From contig CM040126.1 of the NCBI GenBank assembly GCA_022559845.1, positions 122,178,886 through 122,242,885 on the forward strand: 64,000 nt of DNA. Direction: 5' to 3'. Below, one piece after another: positions 34,983 to 46,091 of this stretch (its first letter is position 1; each line of letters starts with the position of its first letter). The notes under the pieces are model-generated. The model was not told the DNA's origin. It worked only from the letters and a program-made list of their open reading frames with translations, and did not search any database. This stretch comes from Amorphophallus konjac (lineage: Eukaryota; Streptophyta; Magnoliopsida; Alismatales; Araceae). A program made the translations under genes and the position numbers.

Positions 34983-35703
34983 CACTGGTCACTTTTCTCC
35001 AAACACTTATGTTTCTTTCTTTATCTGAAATTGCTGGTTTTCTATTGCGGCATGGTTTGTAATATGGGGCCTTGGTAATTCGACTCAACTTCTGGACCAT
35101 TGACAAGCACGAGTCCAGAGCTACTTGTGATTCAACTTGTAGTCTCTGCAAGACTTGCACCTTATGTGTCACTAGACTTGCAATCATTGTGAACTTGGAA
35201 CATGCCAAATGCTTGTAACATAGTTCTGTCTTGATTTTTATGTTTTTCAATTCCATGTGTGTACATACATATATTTGAATAAAATTCACCAAATCTTTTT
35301 TGCCAAAGACCTCTTTTTGTCCATACATATCTCTTTTGGTATTTCTGGATGCAATAGTAGCCAAGCCAAGGATATCTTGTGTGATGAACCAAGGACACAT
35401 AGGAAACAAGGTGGCTAGCCAACATCATTTGCTTCTACCTGTCTAATGAGTGATATTCATGCACATGTTCATCTATACTTAATTTTTCACCTATAAATTT
35501 GGTTAGTACTGATGGCCCAGGCCAGGGTTGGGCTGATCCCATATAGTTTGAACCCTGATTGCTGGTCTAGAAGTTGTTGTGTCACCAAATATTCAGAAAT
35601 GACATACAAACGAGGAACTCCTCCAAATCACATTTGCTATTGACATATATGGCATGTTCATGGTAAAACTATGTTGTGTTCACCTCTTGATTTATTCTTG
35701 CAG

Positions 35704-36379
35704 CAACAACTTTGACTAGCTGGCTTCTTCTTGTCACATTCTGTTCTCTCCATATTGCATTATGGATGAAGTTGTTTGAGCACAAACCCTTTGATGCAAG
35801 AGCAGTGATGGGATTTGGTATTCTTAATGGAATATCAATTGGACTCTTAACTTGAGCCTTGGCTTCAACTCAGTGGGATTCTATCAGGTATGTTTTGTCA
35901 TAGTTTCTGTTATAAATTACAACATGTACCTATTTTGAGGTTTATTTGGACCTGTAATTGTTTCTTCTTTACAACTTCTGCACAGTATTGATTTAATATG
36001 TAATCGATCTTTATGTACTACATATTGTAAACATAAATTATCTCAAAATGTTAGCATGATGAAATTACATCTTATTTAATTGACCGCATGGGTTCCTCTG
36101 TACTGTTACTAACTGTTTGGGCATATCTTTTGCTTCGTGTTGGAAATGACTGTCCGATTTCAAAAAAAAAATTGGGTTCTCAGGTTGAGAAATAGACACT
36201 GACAGTTGTCCTCCCCCATTTCCCCAACTATGGAAGTTGTTGTTTAGTATGCAGTGTGGAACTATGTGCACATATTAGGTTACTAACATTTCTTATCCCA
36301 TTTACATCCAGATGACAAAGCTGGCTATTATCCCTTGCACAGTTCTTTTGGAGACTCTTTTCTTCAGGAAAAGATTCAG
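35704..36379 (+). pseudogene. captured two-exon fragment of a nucleotide-sugar transporter gene (UXT/triose-phosphate-translocator type)
   Basis: Exon 1 (35704-35887) follows a TTGCAG splice site and reads TTLTSWLLLVTFCSLHIALW, then KLFEHKPFDARAVMGFGILN and GISIGLL. A one-base loss near 35851 then shifts the frame, after which the family boxes SLGFNSVGFYQ are visible up to a GT donor. Exon 2 (36312-36379) starts after CCAG with MTKLAIIPCTVLLETLFFRK and ends at a GT donor. These boxes are typical of plant Golgi/ER UDP-sugar transporters of the UDP-xylose transporter clade. The source gene makes a ten-helix membrane carrier; this fragment covers only about 80 residues. The intact splice sites show genomic DNA was captured, not a cDNA. 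Confidence 0.78.
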
Positions 36380-39300
36380 GTTTGCTTTTCCATATTATTC
36401 TGCAACTATATTCATGTGTTTTGAGGAGTATTGATTTTCCTCGTACTAACCAAAAGTAAGGTTTTTTAGAAACCTGAAACAAAAATCTATTGCTACTCCC
36501 ATTTTCATGATTATGTCCAGCCTATGTGGAATGAGGAAAGGGAAACTAGATCATTGGGTGGAACACCATTTTCATGTATCAAGGACATAATTGCATTTGT
36601 AGAACTGAAAAATCATCTTCATCTGAAAGCAGGCCTGCAAGTCTACTAATTTATACTTTTTAAAGACTACCCACTGAATATCTAGAGTTCTTGGTAGCAT
36701 TCCCTTGAATCTGTAGGGTTCCTCTGGGGTTCCAGAGAAATGATAGTTATGGAAAATTATTGCTCTACAAGTAATTGAAATTGTTTCATTTTTCCTCTGA
36801 GGATCAAAGCCAAATAATCTTATTTGGTGCAAGGGTCTGGTCTTTGAGAAATGCAAGATTTAAGAGTTTCATTATTTTTGTGACTTAAACTTTGGAGTTT
36901 TTTAGTAGTTGAATTTTCCCAAGTCCCCTCATGTCTCTCTCAACAACTTGTTCTTGAAGGGTGTTCCCCAGCTCTTTGTTTCTAGTGGTTTAAAAATCAA
37001 TCTAGTGTGTACCCCTTTGTCAAGGATGCCATTTCTATGCATCCATAGGTTACAACTCCCAGGAAACTACCTATCTTGATCAATTTCCAGGAAAGCATAC
37101 TAATCTTATTTTTTTAAGATTGCACTATTTTTCTGCTCAGTTGGTTAACATTAAGAGACATATACTAGCCAATCTATTTGAATAATGTATTAAGTTTGTA
37201 TGGACTTTTCTTAGAGGCTGCTAGTTTTTAATTTTCTAATTCATACAAAATTGGACATCCGGACTGGTCTTTTACTTATCTGATCTGGACTGGTCTATTA
37301 CTTATCTGACTTGTATTCATTTCATTGTGTCACTTAGATGCTGCCAAATTACTAAGAAAGACATATTTCAGTGGAGGTTGGTGATTACATTCCTTTCTCT
37401 AGTCTCTACACATAATATTGGTTCATATGTTTAGTCTTAATTTAGTTGAGGGCTTGAAATTTTTTGCCTCTTTTAGGTACTGTATTGGCCTCCATAGCTA
37501 GCATTGACTTTGTATTGCTCATATACCAATATCCTATCAATCAAGGTGAGGTGTACAGCTTCATGCCCAAACATCTTTATAAATTACCTTCTGAAAATGT
37601 AGATAATAGGCTTCAGGATTATTGGTCTGAAGGGATTTGTGAATGTGTGCATGTGTGTGATCTCTTCTTAAAACTTTCTGGTTGCCACCCATGTCCTTTT
37701 ATTGGATCATATTAATATATTTTTCTTGATTGAAGCCTCTCCTCTTGGTGCCTTGGATTTGGAATAGGTAGATCTGGTTGGCCCTGCTGTTGTTATGGCC
37801 TTGGGCTATGACAGATGTGTACTCTCCTAAGTAGATCTCAAATGTGTAGGAGGAAGAGGATGGGGTGTCTATAAAAGCTTGCAGCAAGCTATGGAATCCC
37901 TGCACCATGACAAGGCAGAAAGGATGAGAAGGTGAGTTTTCCCCTTTGTAATTTCTTTAATTTCCCCTGTGTGATTTCCTTGATTGTTAGTACAAACCCT
38001 GATTGCTTGTTTTTTTTCCCACTTATTCTCCAGCATGTTTTTCGTGGTTTTAGGTTTGGACTGCATTCAAAAACTCTGGAATTTATCATGTGAAGGTATT
38101 CGAAAATGATGATATGTGTGGTTCATGGAGATGATGGATGTTGATAAAGCTGCTTTGTAGTATATAAATCATAAACACATTGTAGGATGCATCATTTATG
38201 ACTTTGCATCTCAATTTGGCTGAAACCACATTTCTGTTTTGTAGCATTCCTCTATTTATCTATGTTACATTGGTTTAGTTACATCATGTATCAATGTCTG
38301 AGAGGGGTGGTGAGTTCTTGGATCCCAAAATGAAATGGTATGATTCTATTGCCCAAAAACCTTAAATATTTCTTATAATCAAAGGTCTTAGGTACTTTTT
38401 ATTATTAAGGTTGAATGATTGCACCCTCTATGACTTGTCTTTGATAAAGGCAGAGCTACGCTTCAAAAGATCTGAAATCACATCTCTGTTCTGTAGTATC
38501 ACTGTCTTTTTATATGTTAGAATAGTATCATCATTTTTTTTCAGTGTTCAAGATGGGTTTTTGGATCTGGAATGAGACTCCACCTTTATACCTTAATTGT
38601 TAATTATGTTTCGTAAGCATTTAAATTTTTAACTCACATTATGAACATAAAGCTATAATGTTAGCTAAGCAATCATAGACAGCTTTAATATATAAAATCT
38701 TGTATAGAACTGCATTTCTTCTTATTATTTATTATAGTGAAACATAGAGAACTGAATTTATTCTTATTTTTTAGTTCCATATGTCATTTATGTATGATAT
38801 TTCTTCCATGAAGGCTTGATTCTTTCCCTTTTTAAGCATATTTTTAGATTTTCCTCTTGATGCAGAGCTTATGTTTAATTCAATAAATAATGAGAATCCA
38901 CTTGACCATAGTGAACTTTGTTTCATAGAATATGCATTTCACTTATCTTCTAGCATTCTGGAAAGTGTTTTTTGCATGATTGGTTACGTTACATGAAGTT
39001 ACATACTTGCCTAGTGCACCTAGAAAGGCTTCCTTTACTGCTCATTATCTGATTCAAATGTATGGTTTGTCATAAAATACTTTACAAACTAATGGACCAT
39101 ATAATTCTTATTCAAAGTTTCTTGAATCTTCACATGAGTTGTTGAAAATACAATTTTCATGTATTTCTTCATCCTACAAGCTTTTTTATCACCACACAGA
39201 ATTACCTTCTCTTTATTATTCTTAAGTCTTGTGAAAGCACTGTAAAATTGTAGGTTCAAATGATTCAATTTAAAAGTATTTGGTCCATGATATGGTAGGA

Positions 39301-41126
39301 TCCATTTTGATTTTGTGTGTAAGTCAAAGGATTGATGATTCATTTTCATTTATGAGGAGGTGGGTGTAGTGTACCTATCCTTGAAATGAGAAAGGTCAGA
39401 ACAATGCGGATAATTATTTTTCTTTCATACTTGTCCTTGAAACGATAATCTGTTGCACTTATATAGATAAAATGTCAAAATTTTTGAGGACGGCTGATGC
39501 TTGTAAATTGGGTGTCAGACTGTCAAGGACTACTTATTGATTTCTGATGTGTAGACGTCCATTGTATTTAAAAGTTGATTCAATAAGATGCAACTTATGA
39601 ATTACCATCTGGGAGAATACTTTTTGTTGATAATGTTCTTAATGCTATCTATATTAATAGATATTTTTGTCACAAGTCCTTTGACTCTGCAGTGATGTTC
39701 CAATATTGTCACACTTAATAAATCTTGCAGACTGCAGCGAGGGCTTCAATAAGGGATTTGTATTTGTATCATCCTATTACTAGCCCTTTGCTCTTGTTCT
39801 TTAGAGAACTGGACCGAGGGAGGGTAGGTTGCATGGGTCCTATCAATGGACTATGCCTATGAGCCAGTTGACCATTATTTTCATCTGCAGAAAATCTATT
39901 CCATTGCCAGGGGAAGTTAACTCAGGGGTGTCAATTAAACAAAGTCTTTTGATACCATCATCCTTAAGGAGGTGGCAAGGGAACGTATGCTCTTCTTTTG
40001 CATGTATTGCCATTTCTTGGATTTGCATTGACGATGTTTTTGTTTTGCTCAACTGTGCCAGTTTTGCTAAAGGTATGCCAAAGATTCTCCTTTGAGGTGA
40101 ATAGTTTTTCCTTTTGCTACTCTGATCCCAATTCTTCAAGATGAGACAATTCAAGTAAACAAATTATTCTTAGATGTAGAATTGTTAAGCATCCGTTCAT
40201 GTCACCAAGTCAAAATGTTGGATGTATAGGATAGCCTGCCATATGCAAGAGCAATACTGGGTTGGAATCTTGCATTTTGCTAGGGATATCATTGCTGATG
40301 ATACATATGTCTGTCTATGATAGCAAAACGGTGAATTTACATCTTGTGAATGATGATTTAGAAGGTTAGTATTCAGATTTTGCTATTCTGGTCTTTAATT
40401 TTACTAGTAGCAGAGATAATATCACTCTTTTTGCTACAATATGCTTCATTAGTTTTTGGTGTTTCTAGTTTTGGGCATATATATTTTTTAAGACTCCACA
40501 GGCAGTGCAATGCAAGGGGCTGTTATGATGTAGCAAGTCCAGTTCTTGCTTTTGAGAAAATGAACCATGTTCTTTGTGAGAAGCTCTTTTATCTAAGTGT
40601 TTTCATGCCTCTGATTTTCTTAGATTCTGTCACGTTCCAGAAAGAAGTTGTACTTTATCTTTTGAGCTAACTTCTCTCACTGGTGACAGGCTATGATGTG
40701 AGGATTCGGCTTGAATGGGACGAGAGTGGGCTTCCAGCAAATGTGAGACTCAACTTTCCAAGAAGAAAAGAGTTTCTGGTGGTCTGTTGTCCACTTTCCA
40801 ACAACTTTATTTTGTTTGTCTTCTATCATATAGAACTCATGTATGCGATATTTTATAGGCTTCTCGTGCTGACCAAATTGCTTATTCTTCTCTTTTTTTT
40901 TATTCATGTCATGGAATTGGTAACTAATAACATGTTTTACACCAGAGCTTTTGGGCCTTCTCTGCAATCATGTTATGCTAACAAGTCTATTTTCTAACTA
41001 TCACACCTTCTGTGTTTGTCTAATGCATGAATGGTGATATTTATCGTGTGTATGTATGGTGGAGTTTTCTGATGAACTATTGAATTTTGATGTCTCTGCA
41101 TAAAATAGATGAGCTGTGCCCACTTG

Positions 41127-41340
41127 TTGGAGAATTGCTTGCATGAAGCTATAGGGAAGAAGCACATACAAATTTATGTGCTACTGAACGAAGGGCCTCA
41201 GAATACAATGCTTTACGTGCATCTGCTGTGAAAATGGGGAGCCTCTTTGAAAGACTTCATAGCTGTACTGTACTCACTGCTTCTGGTGGTGTGGCTGGTT
41301 TTGTGGACTCAACTCCGCTCCCTAGCCCTTTCTTTGGCCA
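41127..41340 (+). pseudogene. probable captured exon, possibly augmin subunit 5-like
   Basis: A frame containing ERRASEYNALRASAVKMGS, then LFERL and GGVAGFVDS, ends in FFGQ directly before GTATGC, a good splice donor. The helical, charged sequence reminds me of plant augmin subunit 5, a microtubule-nucleation factor, but this is memory and unverified. The start of the exon is disturbed by a frameshift near 41150. The conserved look and the splice donor support a captured host exon whatever its identity. Confidence 0.45.
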
Positions 41341-42654
41341 GGTATGCATGGCTGACTATTTGATATTATTCTATTTAGTCCATTCTCCACTTCAATTGTA
41401 GCAAGATCTATTCATTTTCCTTTTTCCCCTATCCTTCCAAGTTGTCAGTGCTGCTCATGTCTGTGGCTGTTAGAAGTGGGGATGAATGAGTGTTTAACAT
41501 GACAATGAAGTTTCAGTTCTCTGGCTCAAATGAAATCAAAAATTGAGGGAAGATTAGAAAATCCATCAGTTGAACCATTTTTTTTTGGGGGGGGGGGGGT
41601 TTGATGGCTAGCAACAAGAAGTTGATTCATACTATTTCAGTGTCTTCACCTTTTCTCCTGCAAAGCTGCTCTCACTTCTTGCCATGTGGCACCACAAGTG
41701 AACTTACTGTGACACAAATGTTGTGAACTTGTCATGACACATTTATCCTTATGCCTAGTAATTAAGGAAGTTTGTAAAATGATATGTGGATGGGTTATTT
41801 GTTTCAAACCATGTAGCTAATTTTTAACATTTATTTGGAGTTTGTGAGTTGGTGTAATCATCATTTTTTTACTAGCCACTGATTATTTTTCTTATGTCAT
41901 GTAAGTAGGTCTTCTTTGTATGTTAAAGCCTCAAATGGTTGTCTTCATGAAGAGGTTTTATTCAAAGTGCTTATTCCTCTTTGGACTTTCTTATTGAACT
42001 GTTCAGTCAATTTTCTCCACTTTTGTATTGATGCTTACATTGATCAACATCTGATTATGAATTTGTGGTGTGATTTCATTTTATTTTTTGGATGTGAGTT
42101 TTGGGTCTTCATTTTTCAACCATGGTTTGCTTTTGGTTTTGTTCCATGTAGATGATGTGAAATGGATTCTCAAGGTTAAGAGTTCCCTATTGTATCCACA
42201 CCCGATTAGCCCAAAAAGAACAAATAAAGAGAATGATAATCTTGCTGTGTAGTGGCTAGCTGTAAAATGAGAGCCCTACGTAGGGGTAGGGGCAAGGTGA
42301 TGTAGATGTTCATTCTTCAATATTTTTTCTACCTTTTTAATTTATGCAGGATGTTAATCATTTATAATTGACCTTGACTTATGTATAATTGATGGGAACA
42401 ATTACCTTTTGTTAGATTTTTTCATAGTGGTTCAAGAATCAATATCTGTGAGTAAATTAATGTATGTTCTTTGTGGATGAATATGTAAGTACATGAATGT
42501 ATGTTTTGGATGGATGAATACATGTGAATACATGAATGTCTATTTTATGTGGATGAACATGGATGTGAGTGAGACAATCAATGAATGTGAACATGAATGG
42601 ATGTATTATTATAGGTGATGAGAGCACAAATACTAATAGGATTTTTAAAAAAAA

Positions 42655-43095
42655 AGAAAACATATTCCTACATTTTTTATTAACCGACGTAAAATTATTT
42701 TCCTACGTTTTTCAATAAGTGATGCTAATAATTATTCAAACGTTTCTTCTACTACGTGGCTAAAGGTAATACATACGTTTTTATAAACGTAGGTATAGCC
42801 TCTTATATGCGTGTGTATACATGTTTTTAACCTACGTTTTTGTTGGACTATACCTACGCTTTAAAAGCATAGATATATGTCGGTATCTACCTACGCTTTT
42901 TGTTAGACTTTTCCTACGCTTTACAAGCGTTGGAATAGGTTAACCTATGGCTACGTTTCATAGAAACGTAGGTATAGCCTATAGTCACGCGAGCAAGTGC
43001 CACACTTTGCAAGCGTGGCAAGCAAACATGGTTAAAGGCTTTACCTACATTTTTTGGACCTACAACTATGTTTTTTAAACGTAGGTAAAGGCCAA
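42655..43095. repeat. CACTA right subterminal repeats
   Basis: At least ten CCTACGTTTT/AAACGTAGG or CTACGCTTT motifs, several as short inverted pairs such as ACGTTT-TTAT-AAACGT (42776-42791) and CTACGTTT-CATAG-AAACGTAG (42951-42971). Confidence 0.75.
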
Positions 43096-43096
43096 T

Positions 43097-43108
43097 TTTC
43101 TTGTAGTG
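43097..43108 (-). repeat. CACTA right terminal inverted repeat
   Basis: The plus strand reads TTTCTTGTAGTG, followed by the target duplication TGC at 43109-43111. Confidence 0.95.
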
Positions 43109-44271
43109 TGCCTATGCTGCTTCCAGTCAGAAAGCCAAATCGACTGATAAGCGGCCCACGCCCAAGGAGGTTCATATTGTAGACTTCAAGGCATTTGAGC
43201 AGCAGAAAGACAAGGATAAGGGAATCAACAACCCTCCTCCGGCAAAGCCAACTGAACGACAGGAGGGCCCATCCTTGCACAATAAAATGAAGAAGTTGTA
43301 CTATTTCCCCAAGGAGAAGACCCAGGTCCTATTTGAATGGGTTACCCGATATAACACGATTACACTGCCAGACCCAAAGAGGCCAGGTGATGCCAGGAGG
43401 AAAGATGATCCTCGCTTCTGCCCGTACCATCAAATGCTCGGGCACCCCATTGAAGACTGTTATGTCTTCAAGGACGTCATTGAGGGGCTGATTAAAAAGG
43501 GGGAACTGTAAATGGGCGAGTACAAGGTAGATCCCCCGCGCCCGCATGAAATGCCCGCTCTGGGGGCAACTATTAATATGATATCATTATATCAGCAATT
43601 GCCCAAAGAAGTGGTGGAAGCTTGCACAAAGTACACCTATGAGGCTTTTGTGCTAACCCTAGCAAAAGACTAGGAAGACTGGCAGATGGTGCAGACAAAG
43701 GCAAAAAGAAGATCGGCATCCCGCCCTGCTTCGGGAGTCCGAATTCATGGCATTACGCCCCAGCCAGCTTCACCTGCTGTGGCCCCGGTCTGGAATGATA
43801 CAGCCCTTCGAATAGTTATCAGGAGGTCGATCGATAAAAAGAAGAAGCAAGTCCCATTACCCGTACACAAAGAAGTCAGCTAGGCAATCAAGCACATGTA
43901 GGCGATCATAGACAGGTTAGATGAATATGAACAACCCAAGCTCCAACCAGTGCAACTAAAGGAATACGTCACTTGGGAACATCTAGAGTCCCTTGGGAAC
44001 ATCTAGAGTCCCTTGGGCTAGAACAAGAAGCTGAAGATGAATTTTGAGGAGAAATTGTCCCGAAAGATGCTCCACGCGAGCAGATGCCGGCAGAGAAAAG
44101 AAAGAAAAAGAAGAAAGCAAAGAACAAAAAGAAAGGTAGTGCCGTCTCCTGCAATACTTTATCGGCCTTGTTTAGCATGACCTAAAGCCCTGAAGAAGGT
44201 GATGAAGAAATCTGCTTTGCGCCGGCCGAAGCAAACCAGGCCGAAACTTCCACCTCCCTACATGCCACTAG
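43109..44271 (+). pseudogene. A3 gag, second segment, with CX2HX4HX4C knuckle
   Basis: It resumes the Gag frame right after the CACTA target duplication. It holds a Lys-rich stretch, EVHIVDFKAFEQQ, then the zinc-binding box CPYHQMLGHPIEDC (43419-43460) and VFKDVIEGLIKKGEL, the usual end of gypsy Tat/Athila-type Gag. After a stop at 43509 the frame continues with ATINMISL and a basic segment (43686-43883), with further stops. A 20-bp tandem duplication lies at 43972-44011. It is cut at 44271 by element B. Confidence 0.82.
43972..44017 (+). repeat. 20-bp tandem duplication
   Basis: The unit CTTGGGAACATCTAGAGTCC occurs at 43972-43991 and 43992-44011, with a 6-bp partial third copy. It breaks the gag frame, since 20 is not a multiple of three. 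Confidence 0.95.
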
Positions 44272-44517
44272 TGTTGACACCCGTTTTTTGCCGATGAGTT
44301 GGGTCATTCCTCTTACCACCATTTGTTGATGCCTCGAGTTGTCCATCATTCATTGGGCCATTTCAAGGCATGTCTTTGGGCTTATTTTATGGGTATCTTC
44401 CTCCCTGACTAGGTTCGCTCCCGAATTCAGGCTTAATGGGCCTTGATTTTGCTTGGTCTTTTGGGATAAATGGGTTCGTTTATCCCATTTTATTAATTTC
44501 AAACGCCCAGCCTGTAT

Positions 44518-44974
44518 GCGGTCTAGCGATGGGCCGTGTAGTGACGGGGCGGTCCTTTTGGAGACCGTTTACATGCTCAGAGCGATTTATTGGCTATTTA
44601 TTTAGATTTCTGAATTTCCACCAACAAGCCTTTAAACGGTATATGATAAGCCGTTTACTCCTTTTTGAACGGCATGTCATTAGACCATTTAGTTCACAGA
44701 GTCCTAAACGGGTGGGTTTTTTAGATAATTATCTATTTATACTATTTTATAGGATTTATCACCGACACGTTATACTCGGCCTAGCATTAGACCGTGTGAT
44801 TTCTTGAGTGGTCTATCTCTAGACCATGTATATCCTGAGAGTCCAGCGTCGTGATAGCCGGTCTGTTCGGTGGGATAATTGGATAATTTATCATTTTATT
44901 TATTTATCACCGACACCTGTAGGCGGTCTAGGAATGGACCGCGTATTGACCTGGGTGGCCTATCGAACGACTGC
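44518..44974 (+). promoter_or_regulatory. element B U3 array: four pairs of [AG]CGGTC-N8-GACCG[CT] dyads
   Basis: Dyads start at 44518/44549, 44636/44669, 44776/44808 and 44923/44955. Seven of eight have an 8-base gap between six-base arms; 44636 has seven. Intra-pair distances are 31, 33, 32 and 32 bp. The sequence between pairs is unrelated. The clearest is GCGGTC-TAGGAATG-GACCGC at 44923. The array ends about 210 bp before the TATA box. It resembles paired sites for a dimeric DNA-binding protein, or hairpins in RNA with 6-bp stems and 8-base loops. Confidence 0.88.
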
Positions 44975-45187
44975 GTACCAAACCGAGATATATGGACTGT
45001 TTGGATTTTCTCTCTCAACCTGTGGTTGAAACTCAAACTTCCCTTGCACTTTTCTCTGCGGTTTCTCAACCAAATGAGGTCCCGTTTGATTTGGGCGGGA
45101 GATCAGAGTATTATCTACGGGTTTTATTTTATATTTCCGACCTAATTTTCATTGGAAAACCCTGATTTTGGGTTGGGCTTTCAGGGG

Positions 45188-45197
45188 TCTATAAATA
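45188..45197 (+). promoter_or_regulatory. putative TATA box of element B 5' LTR
   Basis: TCTATAAATA, conserved in the 3' LTR at 58824-58833. Confidence 0.75.
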
Positions 45198-45717
45198 GAA
45201 CCCTTAGTCCAAGCTTGAAAGGGGGGAGATCCGGCGTCCACGTCGAAATGCTGTCGGATTCTTAAGCGAACTGTAGCCAGGAAGGGAGGCTCTCTACGTC
45301 CGTTTGAGCCTCCGGTTCAGGGAGTAGTTTCTCTTTTATTATTTTCGTCCTATTGTCTAATCTCTCATTTCCATGGCATGGTCATTTCCTCACGTTTCTC
45401 CCCACATTTTTTTACTGTCTCCATATCATTTATATCCTTCCTATCGTGTTTCTGCCCTATAAGGGTTTAAAAACCATCGCAGGTATCCCCCACTCCATGT
45501 TATCATATTAGTTTTTCATTTTATTTTATAGTTATTACACATTCCAGGACTGATTTGAGTTTTATTTTCTTGTTCTCTGAGTTGTTTTACAGGTCAACAC
45601 AAGCACAGCACGAGGTCCATCCCCTCTGGCCGGCCGGAAGGGGTGGAGGATCAGGTCCCCCACAACTTGAAGTTTGGCAACGTCAAGCGATCTACTTCTG
45701 TCTGTTCTAAGGAGTAC

Positions 45718-45867
45718 ACAGCCACGCGTAGACCGTGCTGCTCCTTTCAACGCTGTGCCTTGGACCGTTCAGGCGTTAGTCAACCTTCATTCCGTGTTCT
45801 CTTCCTAGCGCTATGAGCGGTCTATCGAGCAGCCATCTACATCCATAGGCGGTCCTCTTTAGACCAT
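45718..45867 (+). repeat. element B R/U5: two dyad pairs
   Basis: Units near 45718 and 45750 (ACAGCC-N7-GACCGT, ACGCTG-N7-GACCGT) and at 45817 and 45849 (GCGGTC-N8-AGCCAT, GCGGTC-N7-GACCAT). Both intra-pair distances are 32 bp. They lie downstream of the TATA box and so should be in the transcript. Confidence 0.75.
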
Positions 45868-46071
45868 GTTTGACTTTCACAGTGTTCTTTTGGCGAGTGC
45901 TTCATCTCCCTTTTCCAAGGTAAGGGTGCACTTTCTTTGCATTCTACATCTTGGTGGCGATCACATCCATACACCTTCTTCCACCTTTTAGCATTACTTT
46001 TATTTTTCATACTTTGACTTAGAAAGGTGAAGGTAAGAGGGAGGGAGAAATACACATCTACATCCTATTCT

Positions 46072-46091
46072 TTGGCGATCACAGTGGGACT
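46072..46091 (+). other. element B primer binding site (putative)
   Basis: TTGGCGATCACAGTGGGACT, nine bases inside the LTR. It resembles the TGGCG...GTGGGAC type seen in other long-LTR plant gypsy elements. Confidence 0.65.

Larger units (their letters stand above)
33367..43108. mobile_element. CACTA (CMC/En-Spm) transposon, 9742 bp, non-autonomous, with captured gene exons
   Basis: The left end is CACTACAAGAAA; the right end is its complement, TTTCTTGTAGTG. Target duplications TGC stand at 33364-33366 and 43109-43111. Subterminal regions carry repeated ACGTAGG/CCTACGTTT motifs. I find no transposase (TNP2/TNPD) or TNPA-like ORF, so it would depend on another element. Inside are a GC-rich block (33640-34700), a two-exon fragment of a nucleotide-sugar transporter gene (35704-36379) and a second probable exon (41127-41340). 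The rest of 34700-42650 is AT-rich, intron-like DNA in which I recognise nothing. Confidence 0.95.
44272..46062 (+). repeat. element B 5' LTR, 1791 bp
   Basis: Starts TGTTGACACCC and ends ACATCTACA. It carries a U3 dyad array (44518-44974), a TATA box at 45188 and two more dyad pairs near its end (45718-45867). Small frames shared with the 3' LTR are not genes. Confidence 0.94.

Noticed and set aside
37464..37715. Further transporter exons downstream in the CACTA element
   Set aside because: The frame near 37490 does not match the transporter boxes expected after exon 2 and lacks a clean splice pattern.
45562..45750. Minus-strand frame repeated at 59200-59388 and plus frames at 44436 and 58072
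   Set aside because: All are LTR copies of element B with dyad repeats, not genes.
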